In this document: positions 1 to 7,343 of the stretch, one piece after another | Position numbering within the stretch: position 1 is the stretch's first letter | Layout: each line of letters begins with the position of its first letter | From: Thermoguttaceae bacterium | GTDB taxonomy: Bacteria; Planctomycetota; Planctomycetia; Pirellulales; Thermoguttaceae | DNA: 39,891 bases | NCBI GenBank assembly: GCA_017436025.1 | Contig: JAFSDX010000136.1 | Location: 1 to 39,891 of the forward strand | Direction: 5' to 3' | Made by a program: the position numbers and the translations under genes | Notes under the pieces: generated by a model | Told to the model about the DNA's origin: nothing | Seen by the model: the letters and a program-made list of their open reading frames with translations, nothing else | Database searches by the model: none

Positions 1-164
1 AGGTTCGCAGTTTACGTAAGCGCCGTATTGTGATTAGTTACAACGACGACGAATACGCTCAAATTTTGGCGGCGGTCGATCCGGGGCGCCCGTTGGCGGC
101 GGAGATTCGCGAACTGTCGTTAAAGGCGGCGGTCGAAACGCTTGCGGCAAAACGTCGCGGCTGA
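1..164 (+). CDS. C-terminal end of a small ribbon-helix-helix-like protein (partial)
   Basis: The reading frame enters from the left edge (first full codon at 3) and stops at TGA 162-164, leaving about 53 residues. The pattern is a basic stretch (RSLRKRRIVISY), then an acidic helix start (NDDEYAQILAAV), then a turn and helix (GRPLAAEIRELSLKAAVETL). This resembles the strand-helix-helix layout of Arc/MetJ-type or MobC-like DNA-binding proteins. The family assignment is an inference from pattern only, and the N-terminus is outside the window. A strong intrinsic terminator lies 27 nt downstream, so this is the last gene of its transcript and is probably not part of the defence cluster. Confidence 0.5.
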   Translation, partial: VRSLRKRRIVISYNDDEYAQILAAVDPGRPLAAEIRELSLKAAVETLAAKRRG

Positions 165-190
165 AATGCGCTTCCGGGGTTAGCGCTTTT

Positions 191-222
191 AGACGGCTCG
201 ATTAGAGCCGTCTTTCTTTTTC
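191..222 (+). terminator. Rho-independent terminator
   Basis: A perfect 9-bp stem (AGACGGCTC / GAGCCGTCT) with a 5-nt loop is followed by a T-rich run (TTCTTTTT). It lies just after the stop codon at 164 and should end the transcript of the partial gene. Confidence 0.85.
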
Positions 223-322
223 GACGTCCGCTCCGCTTAACGCCGCCCGCGTCGAGATTTTCGTTAAAACGGAAACCTCGACGCCAATCTTTACTCCGCT
301 TCGGCGCGCAACTCGCGACGTC

Positions 323-1190
323 TCAACGGTTGTCGCTCCAACGCTTGCGGCGGCGACGTTGAAATAATACGCCGACGCGTCCGCCGAAAGCGTCGCCCTG
401 CTTGCGTTGGCAAAGGATTGTTTTTCCGTCGAGAAAATTCTCGCAACAGAAAACGAAATTACAAGCCGCGCCTACAATACGGGCGGCTCGGTAAACGGCG
501 GCGGCAAATTCCGGATTGAAAGTCGTTGCGACGACGTTCTGTTGCGTTTGGTTCAGAATCCGGAAGAACGCGACCGGCGGCAGATAACGCTCGACATCGG
601 GATAAAAGAGGTAGTTCGTTTTGCAGAACAGCGGCGTCCTCCGCGTATCGATTATCGACGCGAGGAACGCCAGCTCGCTCGGATGGATTCCGCAAAGGTC
701 GACCGGTTCCGCGGCGAGGAAGTCGACGACGGTTTCCTCGCCGTACTTCGTCTTGACGATTTCGATCCCCCGGAAATCCGGGAAGACGCGTCGCATCTCG
801 TCGACGAGCGCGTCGTAGCCGGTTAAGCCTTCCCGTTTCTTCGCGGCGAGAAATTCCGCGAGGTTGTGAAAATTAAACGCCAACGCGACCGACTCGTTCT
901 TCTCGGCGCCGGAGCTGGCGCGACGGTAATACAACGCCGAACGAAGGCTCGTAATCGGCTCGAGTCCGTAATACCGCCCGACGTAATCGAGTTGCAAGTC
1001 GAGCGGTTTGTCGTCGGGAATCTTTTCAAACGTCGAACGGCGTCTATCGCATAAAAGAAATTCAGCGGGCGCGAGCGATTCGAACGCCGCTTCCTTGCGC
1101 TCCGACGCGTCGAAGCGTCAAAAAAAACGACGTCGTTTTGGGCGACGGTTATTTCGCCGTCCGGAAACGAGCGTCAAACGCATTTACCCT
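323..1190 (-). pseudogene. Remnant of an AAA-family (AAA_21/COG4637-like) ATPase
   Basis: The longest open piece is 323-997 from a TTG, but the frame stays open to a stop at 1118 and reads like coding sequence (ERKEAAFESLAPAEFLL). Just upstream, a second frame reads PDGEITVAQNDVVFFDAS, so a frameshift lies near the A-run at 1121. The order of motifs fits the C-terminal half of an AAA_21 ATPase: a 'HNLAEFL' block, 'VFPDFRGIEI', a helix 'ELAFLASIIDTRRTPLF', then 'YPDVERYLPP' and 'VVATTFNPEF', where an intact enzyme has a Walker B/EEPE box and an H-loop TTHxPE. The acidic Walker B residues are gone (CKTNYLF) and no Walker A precedes it. I read this as a decayed, truncated gene. Such ATPases are common in defence islands, but the original system cannot be named. 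Confidence 0.55.
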
Positions 1191-1826
1191 TGCGACGCAA
1201 TCGGCGCACTCCTCTTTCCGCTCAGCTGAAACCGCCCGGTGTTTTCACTTTTCGCGAGCCCCCGCGCCGATTTTTTCGCTCGCGCCCTTCAAAGCGCTAA
1301 GCCCCCTCTTGCCCCCTTCGACGACGCGCAATCTTTTTAACGTCGCCGACAACGCTCGGTCTTTACACCGTTTCGCAACGCTTCTCAATTAAAAGACGCC
1401 AAACGTTCTTGACGCCGCGAGCAACGCTCGGCTTACGCGATTAAGATTCGAGAAAAGCGGTAAAGAAAAGTCTTGAAAAGTTAGACAATTAACCTATAAT
1501 AACTTTAGAAATATTTTCGTTTCAAGCCGGCGCGAAGCGGCGTTTTCAAAAATTATGTTCGGTTAAACAGCGCCTCGCTTCCATTAACCTGAACGTTTGC
1601 GTCGTTTAACCCGTTTGCCGTCGCGAACAAATTGCGGCGCAGCTCCCGGCTGCCGGCCCTCTCGCTTAGTTAAGTCCGACGGAAACGCTGAAGTTGGCAA
1701 GGCGCCCGGTCTTCATCGCTGCGAAAGCGTCCGGCTCGTTTCGCTTCAAACGCGCGTCTTGAAGAATAAACGAAAGATAAAATTGAGGAAAAACGCCTTT
1801 TTACGATTCGACGGAGCGTCGTTTAA
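1191..1826. other. Non-coding stretch with promoter and long leader of the RloC-like gene
   Basis: No convincing gene is seen. The left part is GC-rich and contains two imperfect copies of a CAACGCTCGG-containing segment about 70 nt apart (near 1350 and 1422). The AT-rich centre (1460-1525) holds a promoter. About 320 nt of leader separate that promoter from the gene at 1827. Confidence 0.5.
1473..1500 (+). promoter_or_regulatory. Sigma-70-type promoter for the RloC-like gene
   Basis: TTGAAA (1473-1478) and a consensus TATAAT (1495-1500) are separated by 16 nt, in the most AT-rich part of the intergenic region. The likely transcript start is about 1507, which gives a leader of about 320 nt. 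Confidence 0.6.
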
Positions 1827-4103
1827 ATGTTGATGAAAATTAAACTTATTCGCAACGTCGGTTGTTTTAACCAATTGACTTGCGACGAAGAATTAAAACA
1901 AACGACGCTTATTTACGGCGAAAACGCGGCGGGAAAAACGACGTTGTCGCATATTTTGCGTTCCCTCGCTCGCGACGCGTCCGACGAAATTTTAGCGCGA
2001 CGTCGGAAAAGCGAGGCGCCCCTTCCGCCAAAAATTCGCATCGAAACCGCCGACGGAGAGCTAACCTTTCAAAACGGACGTTGGGAGCGTTCGTTCGCGA
2101 CGCCGATCGTCGTTTTTAACGATTTCTACGTCGACGAAAACGTTTATTCGGGCCTTAGCGTCGAAAAAGAGCAACGCGACAACCTCTGCAAAATCGTTTT
2201 AGGCGCGGAGAGCGTCGAACGTATTCGACGGCTGGGCGATTTAAAACGTCGACGCGGCGAATTGCAGCGAGAACTCCCGAAATGGCAAAACGCCGAGCTT
2301 CAGAAATACGCCGGGCCGCTGACGGTCGACCAATTCGACCAGTTGGATTGGGTAGACGACGTCGACGAGAAAATCGCCGAAGTCGACGCGGAAATCAGGC
2401 AATCGGAGCAAGCCGAAACGATTAAAAACGCGGAGGCGTTCGAACCGGTTTCGCTTCCCATTTTCGATTCGACGCAAGTTTCGGCGTTACTCGAGCGGTC
2501 GTTAAGCGACGTCGACCAAACGGCGCTTGGACGGGCGCGCGCTCGCTTCGCTTCGTTGGGCGGCGACGGCGAAAATTGGGCGGCGACGGGGCTTACGCTC
2601 GCTCCGTCCGACGACGTTTGCCCGTTCTGCGGTCAAGAAATCCGCGACGACCGCCTTCTAACCGTTTATCGGCAATATTTTAACGACGAGTACAAACGCT
2701 TCGTCGCGGAGTTGCGAAACGACCTCGACGCGACGCTCGCCGAGTTGCGCGACGCTTCGAACCGCTTAAACGCCTTAAAATCGAGTTTGCCGCCCAAACG
2801 CGATTATTGGCGCCAACACGTCCCCGACTTGCCGGAACCGCCCGATTTCGCGTCGATTCTCGACGCGGTCGCCGCGTTGAGCGAGCGTTTTCAAGCGGTC
2901 GCGCAGGCCAAAAAAAGTTCGCCGCTGGAACCGCTTGCGCTTCCCGACGAGTTGACGGCGGCGCTCGACCTTTACGCCGAATCTCGCGCTTCGTTTTTGA
3001 ACGCGTATCAAAATTTCCTCGACGCAAACGCGACGATTCGGCGCATTAAGGAGCGCGTCGCCTGCGTAAGTAAGTCGGAATTACGGAAACGAAAACAAAC
3101 GTTGGAATTGACGAGAACGCGGTTTTACGACGCGAACGTCCAGTCAATCTACAAAAAAATAACCGATATCTACTGGGAACTCGACGAAATCCGAACGTCG
3201 ATCGAGGAAGAGGAAGCCGAACTTAAGCGTTGCGAAGCGACCGTTTTTCGCGATTACCTCGACGCGACGAACCGCTATCTCGGCAAATTGGGCGCCGACT
3301 TTACCGTCGCCGACTTTCGTCAGAATACGCTCGGGTATTCCGGCTTAAGCGTCGAGTATCAATTGACGATAAACAACGTAAAAACGAAAAAACTGGCGAA
3401 CGAATTCAAGTACGTTTTAAGCGCGGGCGACCGTCGGACGTTGGCGTTGGCTTACTTTTTTGCGACGTTGGAAAAAGTGAATTTGGAAAAAGCGATCGTC
3501 GTTTTCGACGACCCGTTCACGAGCTTGGACGAACATCGCATGAACGCGACGGCGGAGCATATCGCCAGACTGCAAAGCCAATGCCGCCAACTTATCGTCG
3601 CGTCGCACTCCAAGCCTTTTTTGAAAAAGGTTTGCGGCAAACTGAAAGTCAAAGAGCCTCTTTGCCTTAAACTTTCGCGCTTCGGTTCCGAAAACGCGTT
3701 GCAAGCCGAAAGTAAAAAGGAGTGGGAGAAGAACGACTACGACCGGCATTTTGCGACGTTGCGCGACTTTTACGAAAAGAACGAAGGCGCGCCCGCCGTC
3801 GTCGGCGCCGCGTTGCGTTCCGTTTTGGAGGGTTACGGTCGCGTCGCGTTTCAACCGTACTTTCCGTCGGGAACAATGCTCGGCGGTTTTATTGAAAAGG
3901 AGCGCAAACGTCAAGCCGCCGGGACGTCGCGAATTTGCGTCGACTTGGACGAGCTCGAAGAACTCGACGCGCTTCGAGACGACTCGAACGAATTTAAACA
4001 TTTTAAGGACGACTCCGTCTCCGACGTCAACGTCTGCGAACTCCGCGGCCTAGTGAAACGCGTTTTGAACTTTGTCGGCTACCGACCGAAAGAATCGTTA
4101 TAG
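1827..4103 (+). CDS. RloC/PrrC-like AAA_13 ATPase, candidate anticodon nuclease
   Basis: This 758-residue protein has an ABC-type ATPase fold split by a long coiled coil. Seen directly: Walker A GENAAGKT (31-38); a CPFC motif (C265, C268) in the coiled-coil region, like the zinc hook of RloC and Rad50; Walker B VVFDDPF (D561, D562) followed by the D-loop SLDEHR; and a switch histidine in ASHS (H594). The C-terminal domain carries R664-x3-E668 and H725, matching the order and R-to-E spacing of the Arg-Glu-His triad of PrrC/RloC anticodon nucleases. The length is close to known RloC proteins (about 800 residues). Known RloC enzymes cleave tRNA anticodon loops when activated through their ATPase head; that role here is inferred. 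ATG 1827 is chosen for the GGAG at 1813-1816; ATG 1833 is the alternative. Many AAA_13 proteins share the RxxxE pattern without proven nuclease activity. Confidence 0.65.
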   Translation: MLMKIKLIRNVGCFNQLTCDEELKQTTLIYGENAAGKTTLSHILRSLARDASDEILARRRKSEAPLPPKIRIETADGELTFQNGRWERSFATPIVVFNDFYVDENVYSGLSVEKEQRDNLCKIVLGAESVERIRRLGDLKRRRGELQRELPKWQNAELQKYAGPLTVDQFDQLDWVDDVDEKIAEVDAEIRQSEQAETIKNAEAFEPVSLPIFDSTQVSALLERSLSDVDQTALGRARARFASLGGDGENWAATGLTLAPSDDVCPFCGQEIRDDRLLTVYRQYFNDEYKRFVAELRNDLDATLAELRDASNRLNALKSSLPPKRDYWRQHVPDLPEPPDFASILDAVAALSERFQAVAQAKKSSPLEPLALPDELTAALDLYAESRASFLNAYQNFLDANATIRRIKERVACVSKSELRKRKQTLELTRTRFYDANVQSIYKKITDIYWELDEIRTSIEEEEAELKRCEATVFRDYLDATNRYLGKLGADFTVADFRQNTLGYSGLSVEYQLTINNVKTKKLANEFKYVLSAGDRRTLALAYFFATLEKVNLEKAIVVFDDPFTSLDEHRMNATAEHIARLQSQCRQLIVASHSKPFLKKVCGKLKVKEPLCLKLSRFGSENALQAESKKEWEKNDYDRHFATLRDFYEKNEGAPAVVGAALRSVLEGYGRVAFQPYFPSGTMLGGFIEKERKRQAAGTSRICVDLDELEELDALRDDSNEFKHFKDDSVSDVNVCELRGLVKRVLNFVGYRPKESL

Positions 4104-4480
4104 GCAGAGCCCAAGAAGAACTTAAAGCGCGTCCGGCGAAAAACCGGCGCTCGCGCGATCCGACGGGGCCCCGCCCCAACTTGGCCCGCGCCTTCTTATC
4201 GAGCCGCGAAAAGTCGTATCGCGCGACGTCGTTCGGTTATTGGCAAGAAAAAGAGACGGCTCTAACGCAAGCCGCCTCCCTGGCAAAAATTTTGGTCAAA
4301 AGTCGTCGGCGGCCTTTCTCGCTCTTTCACGCAAGCGGTTGCAATAACGCAAGCGCGCCTCGCCGGTTCTAACGTCAATCACGTTAATCATTAATAAGCC
4401 GCGTCGATTTGCCGACAACGAATTCTAACCCGATCTGCGGGCGCGACGCTTTCACCAATTGTCTCCCCCAAGCGTCGGCT
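4104..4480. other. Intergenic region between convergent RloC-like gene and BREX operon
   Basis: The two flanking genes converge here. I see no gene. Near the right end an 8-bp inverted repeat (CGACGCTT 4444-4451 / AAGCGTCG 4470-4477) lies 4 nt beyond the cysteine desulfurase stop. It might help end the BREX transcript, but no T-run follows on that strand. Confidence 0.35.
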
Positions 4481-5668
4481 TTATCGTTGTCGACGTTGCG
4501 CGGCGGTAATCTTGCGATAGGCGAACGCTAGCGCCTCCGCGACGACGGCGGCGTCGCTCGGGGAATTGTCGCGGTCGAACGAAAGGCGAACGGACGACTT
4601 CGCGGTCTCCGGCGAAAAACCGAGCGCAAGCAATGTGGGCGACGGCTCCGTTTGACCGGAAGAACACGCCGATCCGGTCGACGCGCAAACGCCCTTTAAA
4701 TCCAAAATCTGCGCGAGCGCATCGCCTCGAACGTCTTTAAACGCAAGATTTATTGTTCCCGGTAAACGTCGCGATTCGTCGCCGACGACGGTAAAAGCGC
4801 CTTGTGGAAGCGCCGTTTGCAACCGCTCGACAATTTCCGACGTTATACGCCGCGTTTTAACCGTCGTTTCGGCGAGGGTTGCGACATTTTCAGCAAGCGC
4901 GTAAGCCGTCGCGACCGCCCCGGCGACGTTCTCCGTTCCGGCTCGCAACCCGCGTTCCTGACCGCCTCCTTCAAGGATGGGCGATATGACGACGCCTCGA
5001 CGACAAAAAAGAAAACCAACGCCTTTCGGGCCGTTAAACTTATGCGCCGAAGCCGTTAGAAAATCGACGTTTAACGCGCTAACGTCGAGCGGAATATGCC
5101 CGACCGCTTGCGTCGCGTCCGTATGAAACGGAACGTCGAACGTTCGCGACAACGCGCCAATCTCCGCGATCGGTTGAATCGCGCCGATTTCGTTATTCGC
5201 AAACATTATCGTCGCTAAATTTACGTTCCCCTTTCGAGAAGCGGCCAACGTTGTTTTTAACGCGTCGACCGAAACGATTCCGTCGCGGTCGACCGTCAAG
5301 TATTCGACGCCGACGCCCTGACGCTTCAACGCGTCGCACATTTTCCGGACGGACGGATGTTCGATCGCCGACGTAACGACGCGTCCGGCGCCGGAACGTC
5401 GCGTCTCCGCGTCCGTCTTCCCGCCGCCCACGTTCGAGATAACCCAAGCGTTCGCTTCGGACGCGCCGGAAGTAAAAACGATTTCCTCCGGCTTGGCGCC
5501 GATCGATTCGGCAATCAAAGCGCGCGCCTCTTCAAGCGCCCGTTTCGCGGCGACGCCGAGCGAATGTCGGCTCGACGGATTCCCGAAAGAATCGCGCAAA
5601 AACGGAAGCGCTTTCTCCAACGCGGTTTGAGACAGACGCGTCGTCGACGCTGCGTCGGCGTAAATCAT
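4481..5668 (-). CDS. Cysteine desulfurase (NifS/IscS/DndA family)
   Basis: This is a class V aminotransferase-fold, PLP-dependent enzyme that takes sulfur from L-cysteine as a protein-bound persulfide. The 395 residues show a start typical of the family (YADAASTT), H104 in the 'AIEHPSV' motif, the PLP lysine K210 in SAHKFNGPKG, and the catalytic cysteine C335 in GSACSSG. Length and motifs are complete, so it should be active. Its ATG overlaps the stop of the zinc-ribbon gene by 4 nt (ATGA), and it is the last gene of the BREX-4-like operon. That position suggests it feeds sulfur to the PAPS-reductase-like protein of the same operon, as DndA/IscS does for DndC in phosphorothioation. This dedicated role is inference; a housekeeping role in Fe-S assembly is the alternative. 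Confidence 0.93.
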   Translation of the reverse strand: MIYADAASTTRLSQTALEKALPFLRDSFGNPSSRHSLGVAAKRALEEARALIAESIGAKPEEIVFTSGASEANAWVISNVGGGKTDAETRRSGAGRVVTSAIEHPSVRKMCDALKRQGVGVEYLTVDRDGIVSVDALKTTLAASRKGNVNLATIMFANNEIGAIQPIAEIGALSRTFDVPFHTDATQAVGHIPLDVSALNVDFLTASAHKFNGPKGVGFLFCRRGVVISPILEGGGQERGLRAGTENVAGAVATAYALAENVATLAETTVKTRRITSEIVERLQTALPQGAFTVVGDESRRLPGTINLAFKDVRGDALAQILDLKGVCASTGSACSSGQTEPSPTLLALGFSPETAKSSVRLSFDRDNSPSDAAVVAEALAFAYRKITAAQRRQR

Positions 5669-5880
5669 CGTTCGTCTCCCTCAAAAAGAACGCAACCTTG
5701 CGACCGAAACTCTCGAATTTTTTCGAGCAAAAACTCAACGTCGACCTCTAAGTATTCGGCCAAACACTCCAAACAGTAAAAGGTCTGAGTTTCAGGATCG
5801 ATTAATTTCTTATTCAATCCTAACTCGTTCTTTTTAACAAGTTCACGACCGCAAGCGTAACATTTTTTCCCACGCGCCAT
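5665..5880 (-). CDS. Small zinc-ribbon protein linked to cysteine desulfurase
   Basis: This 71-residue protein has two CxxC knuckles: CYAC near the N-terminus and CLEC about 28 residues later. They are followed by a predicted helix (EVDVEFLLEKIREFRSQGC) and a further cysteine. The start at ATG 5880 is preferred because the protein then begins MARGKKCYAC and follows brxL by 2 nt; an earlier in-frame ATG at 5997 would run deep into brxL. Its last bases overlap the desulfurase start by 4 nt, so the two are translationally coupled. The two CxxC pairs suggest zinc or iron binding. A role as sulfur carrier or adaptor between desulfurase and BrxP is speculation from context. Confidence 0.75.
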   Translation of the reverse strand: MARGKKCYACGRELVKKNELGLNKKLIDPETQTFYCLECLAEYLEVDVEFLLEKIREFRSQGCVLFEGDER

Positions 5881-5882
5881 CG

Positions 5883-7331
5883 TCAAACCTCGCGAACGGT
5901 AAAGAGCGGCAAGTTTTTGCCGCCAAACTCTTTCGGATCGAGAATCCCCAGTTGTATCTTCACGAGATCGCGCATCGCGACCGCCCGTTGCAAGCAATGG
6001 ACTTTAAAATCGTAACTCGATAATTCGCCGGCGTTTTGCACGTGCGGGAAAAGGAGTTTTAAATACGCGGTCGCAATACGCTTCACCGCTTCGACGTCTC
6101 GCGTGTCGGCGCGTTCCGGAACGACGACCAATTCGTCGACGATCGCTCGATAACTTACGTCGTTACGCAATTCGTGCAAAATCGACGTAAAGTATTCGGA
6201 GTTCATCGCCCACCCTGTAATTTTTAAATCGTCGTTCATCCGCGGAATATTCCAGCCTCGGATAAGTCCGTGAAAACGGTCGATCAACGCCGACTCGTGA
6301 AAAACGGTCGGCAAAGATTCGAACATATCGCCGTATCCGTCGGTTTCCATCGCGTCCATCGGCACGTTTCCGCTTAAAACCAGCCCGGCGTCCCCCCGCC
6401 CCGCGAAATCGCCGACGGTGAACGTCCCTTGTTCAAGATAGCCTTTTAACGCGGCGCGCATTTCGTCGACGTCGCTAAAACGTATCGTTTGAACCTCGTC
6501 GAGTACGACAAAATCGTAACCGGCGACCAGCCCTTCCTTCCGCTTATTCTGGTCGTAAAACATTTTAGCTCGAGACATTACGCCTCCGCTCGAGAGCCAG
6601 CCAAAACGCCCGACGCGACCGTACAGGTACGACTTTCCCGTCCCCTTGGGCGCCAATTCGATCAAGTTCAAACGTTTTTCGACGAAGGGCAAAAGCCGCG
6701 TCAACATCGTCAATTTTTGTTCTTTATCGGCGTAACCATTGGCGTTGTAGTCGATCGCGCCGAGCAAAACGTCGATCCATTCGTTCAACTCGAATTCTCG
6801 CCGCGCGTCCTTGAAGAAATCGACGTCGATCGAATAGGGGCAAAAGCTCTTGAAAGCGAGCAACTTAATTTTGCCGTCGACTTTCGGTTTCGCGTCGACG
6901 TCGGGAAAACGATACCCGAGACGCAAGAGGCCCCACGTTTCGCGGCCGGCGTCGAGTTCGTCTTTAACGCCTTGCCAAACCGAAGGATCGATCAAAGTAT
7001 GCGCCGACGTCAAACTGTAATCGGGCAAGTTGAAAGCAATCTCGCCCTTCTTGATATTCACGTCGACCGAAATCTTCGCAAAGATTTTAACCGGTTCGCC
7101 CTCCGCGACCAATTGAGACTTTAAAACGTTCCACTCGTCTTTATTAGGCAACATCTCGCGCACAAAAGCGTTAATCGCCTCGACGTCGACGCCGGTTTCG
7201 TCGACGTCAAAATGTTCCAAAAGCCAGTCGCGCATAAACGACGGAAGACTTAAACTAGAAAACAAAGACGTTTTGCGCAAGTCCTTGTAAACAACCATTC
7301 CGTCGAATACGTTTCGTAATTTATCTATCAT
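5883..7331 (-). CDS. brxL: BREX BrxL, Lon-like AAA+ protein (short, type 4 form)
   Basis: This 482-residue AAA+ protein carries Walker A APKGTGKS (227-234), which within the typical BrxL context 'LIELAPKGTGKSYLY' is diagnostic, and Walker B VVLDE (275-279). A sensor-like 'LSGNVPMDAM' and an 'LIDRFHGLIRGW' region follow. It lacks the C-terminal Lon-protease-like domain of the longer type 1 BrxL proteins (about 680 residues). BrxL is a DNA-binding AAA+ component required for phage exclusion in several BREX systems. It begins 12 nt after pglZ and ends 2 nt before the zinc-ribbon gene, so it is co-transcribed. Confidence 0.85.
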   Translation of the reverse strand: MIDKLRNVFDGMVVYKDLRKTSLFSSLSLPSFMRDWLLEHFDVDETGVDVEAINAFVREMLPNKDEWNVLKSQLVAEGEPVKIFAKISVDVNIKKGEIAFNLPDYSLTSAHTLIDPSVWQGVKDELDAGRETWGLLRLGYRFPDVDAKPKVDGKIKLLAFKSFCPYSIDVDFFKDARREFELNEWIDVLLGAIDYNANGYADKEQKLTMLTRLLPFVEKRLNLIELAPKGTGKSYLYGRVGRFGWLSSGGVMSRAKMFYDQNKRKEGLVAGYDFVVLDEVQTIRFSDVDEMRAALKGYLEQGTFTVGDFAGRGDAGLVLSGNVPMDAMETDGYGDMFESLPTVFHESALIDRFHGLIRGWNIPRMNDDLKITGWAMNSEYFTSILHELRNDVSYRAIVDELVVVPERADTRDVEAVKRIATAYLKLLFPHVQNAGELSSYDFKVHCLQRAVAMRDLVKIQLGILDPKEFGGKNLPLFTVREV

Positions 7332-7343
7332 CGTCGCCTCGCG

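Noticed and set aside
1597..1833. Small plus-strand frame just before the RloC-like gene
   Set aside because: No ribosome site and no family likeness; Arg/Lys-rich composition as in other spurious frames, and it overlaps the real start.
4181..4372. 63-codon plus-strand frame in the gap between convergent genes
   Set aside because: No ribosome site, odd composition, no neighbour logic.
4444..4477. Intrinsic terminator of the BREX operon
   Set aside because: The 8-bp stem has an 18-nt loop and no T-run on the minus strand; kept only as a remark.
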